From assembly GCA_007922195.1 (NCBI GenBank), contig ML682038.1, positions 7,339,176 through 7,403,175 of the forward strand: a stretch of DNA of 64,000 bases, written 5' to 3'. Origin of the DNA: Podocnemis expansa. Lineage: Eukaryota > Chordata > Testudines > Podocnemididae. Below, piece after piece: positions 1-11,655 of this stretch (the first letter of the stretch is position 1; the number at the start of each line of letters is the position of its first letter). Below the pieces are notes generated by a model. The model saw only the letters and a list, made by a program, of their open reading frames with translations, was not told where the DNA came from and did no database searches. The position numbers were made by a program, and so were the translations under genes.

Positions 1-331
1 TTAATGTTGTTTAACAAAATTTAAAATTGTACCACAGTTTTGTGGTACAGCATGGCTGTGTGTGGGAGAAATGATTAACCTTGCTTATATTTGTCCAAAA
101 ACACCCCCAAACCAGAACATTGTCTTTTTATACATATCAGAAAGATGCAAAGGATGTTCAAACTGTTGATCTAAACAAATCAATAGTTAAATGAGCTGAA
201 GCTGAGGAGGGTCCTAGAATTCCCTTGTAGGTAGTTTGTACGCTCCTTAGTGCTACAGAATGCCACACAAATAAATGTTCATTGGACTCCTATGCAGTTA
301 TCCACATATGATTGTTAGTTTTGTTCTCTAG

Positions 332-481
332 ATTGAGGAAAAGAGACTCAGGGAAGAGGCTGAGCGTGAAAAAATTAGAATTGAAGAAGAAAAAGAAGAA
401 AAACGACTAGCTGAACAGAGGACCAGAATTCAAAAAGAATATGAAGAGGAACAGGAAAAGAAAAGAAGGAAAGAGGAGGAG
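332..481 (+). CDS. CSPP1: CSPP1 exon (coiled-coil region), first exon in window
   Basis: Internal coding exon of 50 codons, in phase 0 at both ends. It is bounded by a ctctag acceptor and a GTGTGC donor. The translation runs from [11 protein letters not shown] to [13 protein letters not shown], a charged Glu/Lys/Arg helix with few hydrophobic residues, typical of a coiled coil. It closely resembles the IEEKKQREEAER segment of human CSPP1 as I remember it. CSPP1 is a microtubule-associated protein of centrosomes, spindle poles and primary cilia; human loss-of-function variants cause Joubert-type ciliopathy. The next exon continues the same coiled coil in frame. Identity rests on the ordered match of eleven exons, not on this low-complexity exon alone. 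Confidence 0.93.
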
Positions 482-1310
482 GTGTGCTATCTAATTATAA
501 TAGTTTGATTTCTTTCTTTACCCCTAATTAGCACAGCAAAGTATTTGCATTTTCTAGTTCATGGAAGGAAGAAATTGTTTTGCAAAGTGCAAGGAAGCTC
601 AAAAAAAATAGTGCCAGATAAAGGTCTGTCAACCTCAACCGGAAAGCTATAAAGTAGGAGGGGTCCACTGGTAGTCAGCAAAAAATTTCCACTTTCCTTA
701 ATCTAAAAAGAACACCATCAACTTGAAATCTAGTCATTTAAAAAAAAAAAAAAAAGCTTAAAGTATGAAGTATGAAACCTGTCTCTGGGTCTAATGTCAG
801 TTTTGGGGGTCTTTTGGGATTGTTTTTTCTTACTCTAATTAAAGATTTTTCTTTCATCTATTGCTGTTTTAACACAGGGGAAAATGTATTGTTGCATCTT
901 TCCTTATTGAGCAGGGGAAGAATAATGACTGAGCCACAATTTATTTTTAAGGCTTCTGCCAGAGTAGTGTAGCTTTGTGCTACTGTGTGCTTGGGAATTG
1001 AACCTCAAAAGCTTCTGAGCCTCAGTCTAACCATTAATGAGTCTGATGAATCAGAGTTGAAATTCTGACTTTACTGAAGTTAATGAGAGGTTTGCCATTG
1101 ACTTTGTGTGCCCTGAAGTCACCTCAGATGTTTAAGGAGGATATCATGAAAGTGCTAGTTTGAAAACTTAGATTGACGGAATGTTGCTTTTCCTTTCATA
1201 TTTATCTATTTTGATACCATTTTAATTTTTCATGAAAAAAATTAAAAAAAAACCTCTTTAAAAACAAAAAGTAATCAATATTTTATTCACCAACAATATT
1301 TTCCTGGCAG
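482..1310 (+). other. CSPP1 intron, AT-rich, no feature recognised
   Basis: Intron of 829 bases between two coiled-coil exons, with a GTGTGC donor and a CTGGCAG acceptor. It is AT-rich with an A-run near 740-754. Short open frames here lack splice context or family resemblance. Confidence 0.7.
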
Positions 1311-1463
1311 CAAAGATTGAAAAATGAAGAGCTAATTCGATTAACTGAAGAAAGAAGAAAAGAGGCTGAAAAAAAGAAGAAAGAGGAGGAAGAGAAACAG
1401 GATGAACAACTTAGACAATACTATGAGCGAGAAAAAATAGCAAAGATTGAAGAGGAGAAAAAG
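1311..1463 (+). CDS. CSPP1: CSPP1 exon (coiled-coil region)
   Basis: Internal exon of 51 codons, phase 0 to phase 0, preceded by ttttcctggcag and followed by a GTACTA donor. It encodes QRLKNEELIRLTEERRKEAE followed by a KKKKEEEEK run and YYEREKIAKIEEEKK. This continues the charged helix of the preceding exon and corresponds to the human segment around [22 protein letters not shown]. The frame could read on past the donor to a stop at 1529. The exon boundary is placed at 1463 because of the donor and because family resemblance stops there. Confidence 0.93.
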
Positions 1464-1689
1464 GTACTATTCTTTAAGGACTTTCTACAGTCCAAAGACA
1501 TCTTCTGTAACTTATTTTTGGTAAGATAATTGTTAGAAAAATTGAATCATGGCAAGAAACTGCATGATTTTGTAGCATTAGTGCTGTCTTTATATCTACC
1601 AACACTGACAGTGGGGGAGAATTTTTGACCAAAATGCTTTGTATGTGCATGGAGAGGCAAGATAGATGGGGCAATGTCTTACTGGAGCA

Positions 1690-3600
1690 TTTTCTATGGG
1701 TGAGACAAACTTTCAAGTTTATACAGAGCTCTTCTTCACATCTGGAAGAGGCATTTGGAGCCTGACAACTAAATACAAAATGGAACAGATTGCCTGGCAT
1801 AAAGAATGAACACATTGCAAGAGTCCGTTCAGGGGAAGTGGACAGTTAACATTTTTGCAGTCATAGAACAAAGGAGGGTTAGTGGGTTACAGATTCATTG
1901 TGAAATAAATTCAGACATACAGAAACCTGCATGGTATGGTTTTCCTTTGAGGATGAGGACTGATAGGTCAGACGTAGAATGATAACTTCATGAAAAGTGT
2001 TTGCCCATTGGTAATATGGTGTTCTGGTGTTTTATTGTTTTTCTGCATGAATTCATGAGAGCGTAGTGATTGTCTGATTTCACCCATGTGATTGTTATTG
2101 GGACATTTAGTGCAATGGATGAGGTATATCAGATGTGATAAGGATGTGTAAGACCCATGGATCATGAAAGATGTGTTGGGGGAGGGGTATTGTTCCTTTG
2201 GCAATGGATATTGGCCTGTAAGTTTTGCATCTATTATTTTGGCAGGGTCTGTTGCCACTTGGAAGTTGTGTCCTGGTCTGTGAGGAGCCTGCTTCTGATC
2301 ATGAGTTTGGAAAGATTGGGGAAATGATTTAAGGGCCAGATTAGTGGGCATTGGGAAAGATTTCTTTCCAGGTGTGGTATTCATTGAATATGCTTTACAA
2401 TTGTTTAATGATATTCCTTGTCAATGTCAGTGTGGGCTAGTAGGTGACAGTTAAGGGTGTGTGGTCAGAAGTTGGGGGGGGGGGGAGTGTATTGAAGCAG
2501 GTTGTTTTGGGAAATTTGGACAGCTCATTCATTAATGCAAATAGTGTCTGTTATAGTGTCCTTGTTTCGTGAAGAGGGTTTTAGCTTTGTTAAGGGGCAT
2601 ATTTCAGATGTTCTTCTCCAAGCATATTCTGTTGCTATAGGTAATATTTCTTGGTGTGTTTGATGTGGTTATTAGATTTGTTAGAGTAGTAGCAGTGACC
2701 AGTTGGTTTCTTTTATATAGTTGTCTGTAGGGTTCCATTATAGAAGCTGATTGTATGTTCAGGAAGTTGATGCTGATGTGACAATGTGCTAGAAATGTTT
2801 GATGGATGGGTGGTGGTTGCTGAAATTGTGGTGGAAATCTGTGAATGAGTTTAGGTTGCTTGTCTGGGGGATGAAAATATTATCAACGTATCTGAGGTAT
2901 TTAATTGATTGCATGATGCATTTGTCTAAAAATCTTTCCTCATTGTGGCCTATCAAGAGTTTGGCTTATGGGGAGTTGTCCTTAATACCCATGGTTGTTC
3001 CCGTGGTTTGGACAAAGTGTTTGTGGTTGAATTTTAAAATGTCATAAGTAAGGATGAAATGGATATATTTAGTGATGTGTTTTGGCTTGGTATTTGTGTG
3101 TTGTTTGTTCTCTTTCAGTTATTTGAGACAGACAGCAACTCAGTTGTGAGAGATGTTGATGAATAGGTGGTGATATCCATGGTTGCAGGGATGATGTTCT
3201 GAGTGAAGTTGTTAGTACTGTGAACGTCCTGGGGGAAGTTGGTTGTGCCTTTGAGAAAACTGACCTTTTGTGTGTGGTAACTGGTTTGAGCACGGTTTCT
3301 CTGAGTCCCAGCATTCCTTTAGTAAGAGTGCTGTGGCAATATCTGATAGGTTTGCTTGGGTTCCCTTGTCTGTGCATCTTGGGAAACGTATAGAAGATCC
3401 CTGGGATGGTTTTGTTAAGGGATCAAGTTGTAGAGGATCTCATAGAGTTATTTGGGGAAGGGTTTGATGCTATCCTTTAATTCCTGAGTGAATTGTGCGA
3501 GTTCTCCTTTGAGTCAAAGAGTTGGCAGTGGGCCTTGCTGATGTATTCATCACAGTTAAGGACAGTATGCATACTGTTATAGCTGGTTAAAAAAATGCCT
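1690..3600 (-). mobile_element. Degenerate Penelope-like retroelement (RT plus GIY-YIG)
   Basis: Minus-strand remnant of a Penelope-like element in the intron between 1463 and 5778. Reading from 3600 downwards, the conceptual product shows FYTFPKMHRQGNPSKPI (the LPKIHK..GNPGRPI block of Penelope RTs), then TMDITTYSS, then GTTMGIKDNSP, then RYVDNIF. The last is the RYVDDIF catalytic box with the second Asp replaced by Asn. Further on come a Cys pair (RPCQNNRCKT) and a GIY-YIG-type block (IYLIHCTKC, then a degenerate MGEIRQSLR) near 2000-2140. Stops and frame changes break the reading throughout. The 1690-1750 end resembles the terminal repeats described at 44006 and 44667. Penelope elements encode RT fused to a GIY-YIG endonuclease. 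The element is inactive; its exact ends are uncertain. Confidence 0.8.
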
Positions 3601-5777
3601 CCTCTCATGGAAAATTTAGATCTTTTTCAACAAAAAAATAAAAAACCAAAATATTTTGATTCAAAAATGCCTCAGTGATTTCTGATGAGAGTTGTAGTTT
3701 GGACATCTCATGCCTCTATTCTACTTTGTAGGCTTAGGTCTCTGGTTGGACTAAGTCTTCCATAATGTGTATAGGCTATCCTTTTGGTGAGACACAAATG
3801 GAACTAAAAACAAAGTCTGATAAATTGTGGGCCTAATAATTTAAACCCTCTTAAATATGAGGTTTGACCGATGAGGGTCTAAAATTTTCTCAAGTTCCTT
3901 TCCTTGTCCTGAATAATATAAAAAATCATCCACGTTTAGTAGTAGCGGACATTATCTAAAACTCATTGGCTGTGGTGGACCAGATTTGACTTAAATGTAC
4001 TTCTAGCGGGCCATATGTCCCATACATTGAAATATTACGGCACTCTCGTGGCATTGTAGAGTGCTGTGTATGTGAAACTGCACTTCATGATGCCCCCTCC
4101 CCTGCCCCTGGGAAAAAAAAAAAGCACAATGCAGTCCTGCATACCCAGTGTTCTGTAATGTTGTGAGACCTGACACTCCCATAGCATTGTGGAGCCCTGG
4201 GTATGCAAGACCACACACTGTCTTTTCCTGTTAGGGAGAGAGCGTGGTCCCACAGAGCTCAGTTATGGGCCAGATGGAAGAGGTTTGTGGGCCACTTGTT
4301 TGACACTCCTGATCCGAATGAGACACAGTTGGCTTATGTCACAGATCTGGTTGTGTGCCTCTTGCTGTCCTCCCGTCAGATTCCTATGATAGGAATCCGA
4401 GACTTGAATTCTTAAGTATTCTAAGCCTTCTGGAGCTTGAACAGAAATCCAGCCACTGCCCCAATCTTGGGATCCCTAGGCATGCTAAATAGCAGGTCTG
4501 TGCCTTGAGAGCATGCCTGGCTGTCTAGCACCTTTTGTGTGTAGTGCTGACCTTTCACACACCCTTGTCTTTAAACATACGTTACCCCAGACCTTCTCCC
4601 AAGTATGTGAGCAGTCTGTTTTGCAGTTTAATTCTCTCTGAAAGCATGTGGTTGTGTGTGATTTGCTTAACAAAGGACACTTTCCCCCAAGCTTATCATG
4701 CTATTGCTCTTTAATAGATTAAAAAAAAAAAAACCCCACGACTACGGGTCTTATATAACACAATAAACATCTTTAACGCAATATCCCTTTCTAACCATCT
4801 CTGTTCAGGAGAGAGGGCAGTGTCTTCTGCCTCATGCCAGCCATATGTGTGGTTGCTTCTCCCTTGAACTAGAAAAAAATGGCCAAAGAGACCATGAAGT
4901 TAATCAGCTCCTCCATTTTTAAAAAGCTTCCAGTCTTTTCTGACATACAGTTCCCTTGCTGGTCTGGTCTGCTTCCTTAGGAGACTACAAGACACCTTGT
5001 CCTGTGACAAACCACATCTACTGAGTAGGAGCTATCCTGCTGAGTAAAGCAATTGCGTCTCAGTGACCCTCTTTTGTTATTCTTTTGCTACCAGCCTCTG
5101 GAATTTCATTTCAACATGGAGGTAAACAATAAAGAAGGCAAAAGGCTGCACGTTCAAAGTGGAGTTTGTATCTTGAAGATACAGAGACTCTATGATCTCA
5201 TAGACAATTCATAGATTATACAGATTCTCAATTTTTCATAGCTTACTTTTACAGCATGTATGTACTAGAGAAATATTGTACAGAAATATGATGATTGACT
5301 AGGGGAAAAAGACTGTGACATAGCTAATTATAAGGTTTAAAAAACGATGACTATTAATGAGAATTTATATACATTTTAAATAAGCATTGTAAGTAGAACA
5401 CAAAGATGCATCTGAGAACTAATTATGAAGCCTGAAATCTTTATCTTGAGCATATGTAAACTAAAAAGTGAAATTATTTGTATAATAGTTTTGTTAAAAC
5501 AGTTAGTTGAAAGTCAAAAGCAAAGTATGTAAGTACTGAAAATAAAGTAAAAGGAAGTCCAGGGAAATAAGAGTATTCAAGTAAAGCTGGTGAGAACATT
5601 TTATGTAGAATTAAATAATTCAATAAGCTTTTATTTTAGCCAGATCCCCTTTTAAATATAATTTAAATTTAATTTAACTTAATTTTTAATTTAATTTTTA
5701 TTTTAAGAAGCTCCCATGTTTAAAATAATTTATTAAGCATTAATAGGAAATGTGTTGTACCCTTTACTGATTTTCAG
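3601..5777 (+). other. Intronic sequence without recognised feature
   Basis: The remainder of the CSPP1 intron is AT-rich, notably the ATTTAATTTAA-type tract at 5655-5705. I see no coding exon, RNA gene or classifiable repeat. Short overlapping open frames near 4000-4415 on both strands have no family resemblance. Confidence 0.5.
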
Positions 5778-5882
5778 TTTTCAAGACAGCCATCTCCTGT
5801 TATTCCTGCTCTTCAGAAGAAGTCCTTATGGAAAGAAGAGAGACCTCTTTCAGTAGAAAGCCATATGTCTAATTATGCGCAA
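5778..5882 (+). CDS. CSPP1: CSPP1 exon (RQPSP segment)
   Basis: Exon of 35 codons, phase 0 at both ends, after a ctgattttcag acceptor and before a GTATGG donor. The translation begins FSRQPSPVIPALQKK and ends SHMSNYAQ. The RQPSPxxPALQxK block matches the human CSPP1 segment RQPSPIVPALQNK, which makes this one of the more diagnostic exons. The segment links the long coiled coil to the conserved PPVPARKNQLRA block in the next exon. The middle (SLWKEERPLSVES) is less conserved and shorter than my recollection of the human protein. Confidence 0.93.
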
Positions 5883-6715
5883 GTATGGTTCTTTATTTTT
5901 CAGATTTAATAATTAATGTAGAAGTGGTAATTGGTGACAGTACCAGGAATCAATTCCTTATAGTTTTGACAGAACAGTACAAATAATAAATGTAAATAAC
6001 CATTTCCCCCCACCAAGTTAATCTATAGGAAACTGAGGCACACACAATATTCATCCAAAACTTTATGAATAATTCTTACTCCATGACAGTATCTACAGTG
6101 TTTCTATGTAAGATAATAGAGTCCTGAAGATCCTCAGGTTTTCCACTTGATTTTACCTTTTCTGTCGTAACCTCCTTTTTCCCCTCTAAAGTAACAGACA
6201 AACTAGTCATCAGTGCTCCTTAAAACCCAGTTTATGCCTCTGAATCATTGCCAAAAATAGATTTTAGCAATATGTCTCTCTGAACTGGTAATGAAAATTG
6301 TATATGTGCTCGTGAGTATTTCTAATACTCTTTCAAAAAGTAGTAGACAAACTTTGACTGGCTGAATGTGTTCTTACATTTTATGACACTTTCCCTTCTT
6401 CCATCCTGACTACTCTTCCAAAAATGTTACAAGCTCTCTGGGACAGGATGTGTCTTTTATTTATAGGTTTGTGCAGCACATACTATCATGGGGCCCTGAT
6501 CCTTGATGAATGATGTTGGTGATTTTAGTATGTATTCAAACAGCAATTTTTTTTTTTGTTAGCGACTGTCAATTCTCATTTTCTCTCTCCCATCCTGTCA
6601 CTAGTTTCAGCATGACCAGGCACCAGAAATTTGAAGTTCAATAACATTTTAATTTCTCATCATTCTGAAGTGCTTGCTTACTGTTAAGTATAAAAATATT
6701 TGTTATATTTGGTAG
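5883..6715 (+). other. CSPP1 intron with a possible ancient repeat tail
   Basis: Intron of 833 bases. At about 6436-6530 the string around GTGCAGCACA and GGGGCCCTGATCC resembles a recurrent tail found in reptile interspersed repeats. A similar string is seen near 46660-46770. Nothing else is recognised. Confidence 0.4.
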
Positions 6716-6782
6716 GATATTCCGCAGTCCAGGGTTCCATCTCCTCCAGTCCCTGCTAGAAGAAACCAGTTACGTGCATATG
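6716..6782 (+). CDS. CSPP1: CSPP1 exon (PPVPARRNQLRA segment)
   Basis: Short exon of 67 bases, 22 codons plus one base, bounded by a ttggtag acceptor and a GTTAGT donor. It encodes DIPQSRVPSPPVPARRNQL then RAY and matches the human SPPVPARKNQLRA block almost exactly. The trailing G joins AG from the next exon to make Glu, which restores the conserved EERKNVI sequence across a 4.4 kb intron. The proline-rich PPVPAR stretch could be an interaction motif; that is inference. Confidence 0.95.
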
Positions 6783-6824
6783 GTTAGTATTCTCTTTATT
6801 CCTTGATAATGTGACTAATATACA

Positions 6825-7330
6825 CTGCGGTGGTCTTAGGGATTCCGGGGCCTGGGGTGAAAGTCAAAGATGGGGTCCTCCATGCCATGTGCAGGGCCCC
6901 ATCCTTGACTTTTGGGCCCAATCCCTGGCCTCACCGGGGCTACCAACCTCTCCTCCCACAGCCTATGGTTCCCCCCCCACTTTTGGCCTCTCCACTGGTA
7001 TCTCTTCCTCCCTGTGCCCTCCTCCCCCCGCCACTCATGCTGGCCCCTGCAGCCTCCACCAGGTCCTCCGTCCCCCTGCAGACTCTCCGCTCCCCCCACA
7101 GGCCCCTGTGGCCTTCCCCTGGCCCTGTTAAGTCCCCAGCCCCCACCCCATCTGCCTCCCAGCTGCTGCTCACTCCAGCTCTCCACTGCTCCCCTGGCTG
7201 GTGCATGCAAGGAATGTGCATGGAACCGGGATACTTAAAGGCGCTATACTTAAAAGCAGCAGCAGTTTGAGGCCTCTTCCCCCGGGGGACCCTGGGCAGG
7301 TGCTTGTACTGCCCACCTGCTAAGACCACC
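6825..7330. repeat. GC/CT-rich low-complexity island
   Basis: About 500 bases rich in CCCC and CTCC runs, very unlike the AT-rich intron around it. Open frames occur on both strands here because stop codons are rare in such sequence. None resembles a protein family. It may be an insertion or a degenerate minisatellite; no clear repeat unit or target duplication was seen. Confidence 0.5.
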
Positions 7331-8429
7331 TCTGATATACACACCTTTATATATGTTGTCGTCTTTTTTTGATATTGACTGCAGTTCTCTTGTGGTGAGA
7401 GAAACTCTAGGTACTTCTAGAAGCCAAAGATATCAGCAGATACTGTTTGAATTTTTTCTAACAATAAAACTTCTTTTCACGTAACTTAGTAGATAAAATC
7501 ATTTATCTTTATTTAGATATAGGCAATTATATTTGAAAATCACCCTTAATTTGAAGAAGTTTATTATGCTTCAATAAGAACATTCTATTTTCAACAGAAA
7601 TCTCATACAAGAAAATGCATTTGTTTTCATGGCATTACCACATTAATGTTAATCATCTTTTTCTTATAGAGTAGTACAGATATTTATAACAAGGCATACG
7701 TTTATGGAAAAAAAGGAAATAAATGTGGGCTGTTTATACGGAAATCCTCCTGGTAGTGAGATTGATTAGAAAGTGAACTACTCTTCCAACAAAAGTGCTA
7801 GAATCCTTAGTTGGGACAGTTGCAAATCAGTGAGCAAAGCACTCCAGAACTACTGTAGGAAGATTCCTGCACTGCCAGAGGGAGACTAGACTGCTTAACA
7901 GTGAATAGTGCTTTTTGGTACTAATTTCTGTGATTCTTGTTCCCAGTAGCTTTCTCCATTCATAAACAGTACATTTTCTCTTCTTCTGAGCTGCGTAGAA
8001 TTTGGAGTTCATGAGACAGATTGTCCATTGCCCTACACCTTGCATAGTTATTTGCAGCAGCACAAAGTGGGTGTGAATTGATACTATTTCATTTAATACA
8101 ACTTTCCGACTAATTTGCTTTGACGTTAATGGTTTATAAAGGTGTAGGCCAATAGAGAATTTTGCCTACTACATGTAAAATCACATCGCTTTGCAGGTGG
8201 AAGGATTAAAAATAGTTTAATAGCATGTCTAAAATCTTTCTCTCATCTGCTTTTTCTCTGTAAAACCTGTAGCATATAGAGAATACAAGCTAATTTGATA
8301 AGATTCTCATTTGAGATGAGCTATGCCACTCACTGGGGTTTCACCACTGGAGTAATGTGTCTGTGCCACACTCAAGCCAACAATTATTTTATAACCACAT
8401 CATTCTTTGTGCATAAGTATTGGGGTAGT
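7331..8429 (+). other. Intronic sequence without recognised feature
   Basis: AT-rich intron of CSPP1. No exon, RNA gene or classifiable repeat is visible. Confidence 0.5.
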
Positions 8430-8880
8430 ATCTATACCAGTGTTGCCCAACTGGTGTGCCACGGCACAGAGGTGTACTGTCACGTCTGAGCAGGTGTGCC
8501 ACAAAGTTTTTTGAAAAACTACTCAAAGAGCTCTGGATTGGCTCATTGGCTCATGAATATTAATAATTTCATTTGGAAACTATATGGGGGTGTGCCTTCA
8601 ATTAATTAAAGGTAGCAAAATGTGCCACGGCAGAGAAAATGTTGGGAACCACTGATTTATACCTCTAGTTACCAACATTTTCTCTGCCATGGCACACCTT
8701 GCTACCTTTAATTAATTTGAGGCACACCATCATACAGTTTCCAAATGAACTCATGAATATTAATGAGCCAATCCAAAGCTCTTTAAGTAGTTTTTTTAAA
8801 AAATTTTGTGGCACACCTGCTCAAGCCTGACAGCACACTGGTGTGCCATGGCACACTGGCTGGGAAACACTGATCTATAC
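8430..8880. mobile_element. Pair of inverted non-autonomous hAT elements sharing target duplications
   Basis: Two copies of one short hAT family lie head to head. Unit A is 8438-8654 and unit B is 8663-8872 in the opposite orientation, together forming a large imperfect hairpin. Termini read CAGTGTTGCCCAACT to GGGAACCACTG for A, and end GGGAAACACTG for B. The 8-bp target ATCTATAC is found at 8430-8437 and 8873-8880, and as ATTTATAC at 8655-8662 between the units. Eight-base duplications and CAGTGG-type ends are hallmarks of hAT transposons. No transposase is encoded. The same family recurs at 34375-34573. Confidence 0.8.
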
Positions 8881-11243
8881 CACAGGTGTTTCAGTGGCAC
8901 AGTTGTTGTAGAAACTTAGAACAGACAGGTAAGGGGTTTTTCGTTGCTGTAGTAAATCTGTCCCCTCGAGAGAAGGTAGGGAGGCCAACAGAAGAGTCCT
9001 TCTTTTGACATAGTTTTCTCTGTAATGGGGGTTAGACTGACATAACTGCCACACACAGTGCTAGAAATTTTTCATGGCCTTGAGTGATAGAACAGTTTTT
9101 TGGGTGTAAATGAGGCCTCATTCAAGAGCTAGCTCTGAAGAGCTCTGTTCTCTTTCCCTTTTTTTTTTTGTCAGTCCACTGTTCTCCTTTATAATTAGCT
9201 ATCTTTGTTCATCTTATGTGTATGTATTCCAATGTAAGCTGTTAGCTGCAGGGACTTTTTTCCCCCCTTTATATTAAGAGGACGGTGCCACATTTTAAGA
9301 GATATGTAAGTGCCTTGAGATGCAGAAAGGTACTTAGTGGGATTTTCAGAAATGTAGGTGTAATGGAGATTAGGTGCCTGTATGCCTCTTTGTATATCTA
9401 GGTACCTGAATACTTTTGAAAATCTGGTCCATAGTCTTCTACATCCTGCTTAAATTCCTTCTTTGAGTACTTCTTACTCTGGTCAGGTAGGCAAATAAGA
9501 CACAACCGAAGAAGAATGTTTTAAGTACTGGCCAACAGCTTTCAGTAATTAAATATAGTGACAGGGGTTAACAGATCCCTTAACTGTAGACATCAGTGAC
9601 AGGGTACAGTGTAGAGATAAGCTGGCTTTTAGCTATGCCAAATGGGAAGGTGCTATCCTTAGCTTAGCTGTCCCCAGCCAGAAGGTTCATCCCAGCCCTC
9701 ATATGAGAAATGTGGGTACATAGGAGCTAATGTTTGTCTTCATGACCATACACCTTTCCTGCAAGCAGCTTTCTGGGCTCCATTCTCAGGTTTACCCTGA
9801 GAGTTGGGCCCTGACACCTAGCATACCGTCAAACCGAACATTTCAGCATGTGGGAAAATTCTTTCCTGACCAGAGCAAACAGTTTGGCCAGATCCACAGC
9901 AGACCAGTGCATTCACAGAGGATCATTTTTGGGGCCAGAGAAGATATGCTCCAAACTGGGCACCCAAGACAATGACCTGAAGGGTCTTCATGAATCCAGA
10001 GGGGAGGCAAGATGAACCAGAAAGGCAGTCTTGCTGCTTGCTTGTCCAATGGCAGTCGAAAAGTTGGAGACAAGCTCCCAGCCATCCTGGCACAGCTTTC
10101 CCACCATCCCTTTCACTAATTGGACTCCATATAGAGCTAGGTGGGCATCTTGTTGTCAAGATAGTAGTAGCTGTCCTTTCCTCTATCCTCAAAGACAGTC
10201 AGGATGCTGGGGGGAGGTGCTGCTTGCTGGTCTAGTCAAACTGTTCGTGCACCCCTCACTTTGATTAGACAAGGTGAGGCATTTCTGATAGTTAGCTTTG
10301 GATGCCTCTTTCAACTCTATGCCCTATTCCTTGGGATAAGGAGGAAGATCTATCCTTTAAATGTATCAAAGGCTGGATCTTAACCGTGTCGATATATAGA
10401 ATCACTAGTAGTTGGAAATCTGTTATTGCATGGGCTTATTCATAAATAAAATATATAGATAATGGCTGAGAACTTAAAAATTGTACCATGATAGACTGCA
10501 AATCCTGGTGGTGATTGAGTCTGGTGATATTCTAAATAAAAAGAGCTCTCAGCATTGTTTGTAGCTATTTCCATCTCTTCGTACTGAGTCAAAAGACATT
10601 CTAGGTTTCAGAATGATATTTGGGATTGTGCTCTCCATATGTTATGTTAGGAGAGTTGTGTGAATTTGAGTTGATGGCAAATAAGGGGTATTTTGCTGCC
10701 ATGAGATGCTGTGTATGTTTGTGGTTATTGTGTATAATGGCTGGGTTGTGTTGATTTATGCTTGAGGGATTGTATTAGGACTTTTGTGTTAGCTGGTAGG
10801 GGTGACAAATGAGCAAGGTATGTTGCTTTAGGGACTCTGTTTTTTGGCTATTGGGTATGCTGATTGTGTCGTTGTGTTCTGTTTTTGAAGGACTCATGGC
10901 ATGACATAGATAAATAACTTGCTGTGTCATGTGTAAATAGTACAGTCAAAATGTCAGAAATTAAAAATTTTATAGTAACAGACTTCAGAACCTGGTGATG
11001 GTTGAACCTAGTGGTATTCTGAACAAGACCAGGCTGGTAGCTATTTTTATAGCATTGCATTGACTCTACAGCTAGTTTAGGCTCCTGAGTGACACACAAT
11101 AACATTCCTGCAATTTTATAGTTTATATTATTTTAATTTAACAGTAATCAGTATATTTTAATACTGATTTCTAAAGTGGCCAAAACAATTGCGGTGTTCC
11201 TCTGACACATTGTATTTTTAAAATTATTGATGTTGAATTGCAG
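8881..11243 (+). other. Intronic sequence with a possible short repeat, otherwise unassigned
   Basis: Intron of CSPP1. At about 9332-9428 the string from TAGTGGGATTTTCAGAA to TTTTGAAAATCTGGTCC is a palindromic repeat type also seen at 14391-14493. The richer segment 9490-10300 has overlapping open frames on both strands but no recognised family. It may be an unclassified old element. Confidence 0.4.
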
Positions 11244-11364
11244 AGGAAAGAAAGAATGTGATAAATGAGCTGTCAGAGATGAGGAAACAGCTCCGAAGTG
11301 AAGAGCGGCGACTTCAGGAGCAGTTGCTTAATGTAGCCGGTGATGATGACATAGCCATTACTAG
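11244..11364 (+). CDS. CSPP1: CSPP1 exon ([15 protein letters not shown] segment)
   Basis: Exon of 121 bases between a ttgcag acceptor and a GTGAGA donor. With the carried-in G it reads [19 protein letters not shown], then [21 protein letters not shown], and leaves AG for the next exon. [16 protein letters not shown] is identical to the human CSPP1 sequence as I remember it, and it is the single best diagnostic stretch for the gene in this window. The segment is predicted helical and charged. Joining to 13785 restores Arg and the following KREKNVMD block. Confidence 0.97.
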
Positions 11365-11479
11365 GTGAGATTTTTTTTAATCTACATTTCTAAAGCCAGT
11401 TCTCACACTATGCCTAAAACTATATTAGCCTGCTAGAACGCACATCAGCAAAAGCAAAAATATGAGAACACGTACACAA

Positions 11480-11655
11480 TTAAAATTGCATACAAAAGAA
11501 CCAAGCTTACAGGATGGGGAAGTCTGTCATAGGGAGCAATGAGTCTGAAAAAGAATTGGCAGTCAGAATGAATTTTCAGCTAAATATGGTTTCCCAATGT
11601 GATGATGTGGCTAAAAAGGTTAGTGCAATCCTTGGAAGCATACATGGCTATATCT
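11480..11655 (+). mobile_element. Old CR1/L3-type LINE fragment, 5' piece
   Basis: The frame reading GSNESEKELAV then NMVSQCDDVAKKVSAILG resembles the region after the RT domain of CR1-clade LINEs (EKDLGV...QC..A.KKAN.ILG in the intact copy near 22670-22760). It is interrupted at 11655 by the hAT insertion and resumes at 12547. The fragment is diverged and non-functional. Confidence 0.7.

Noticed and set aside
6811..7344. Overlapping open frames of 106-146 codons on both strands
   Set aside because: Same reason: a CT/GC-rich low-complexity island.
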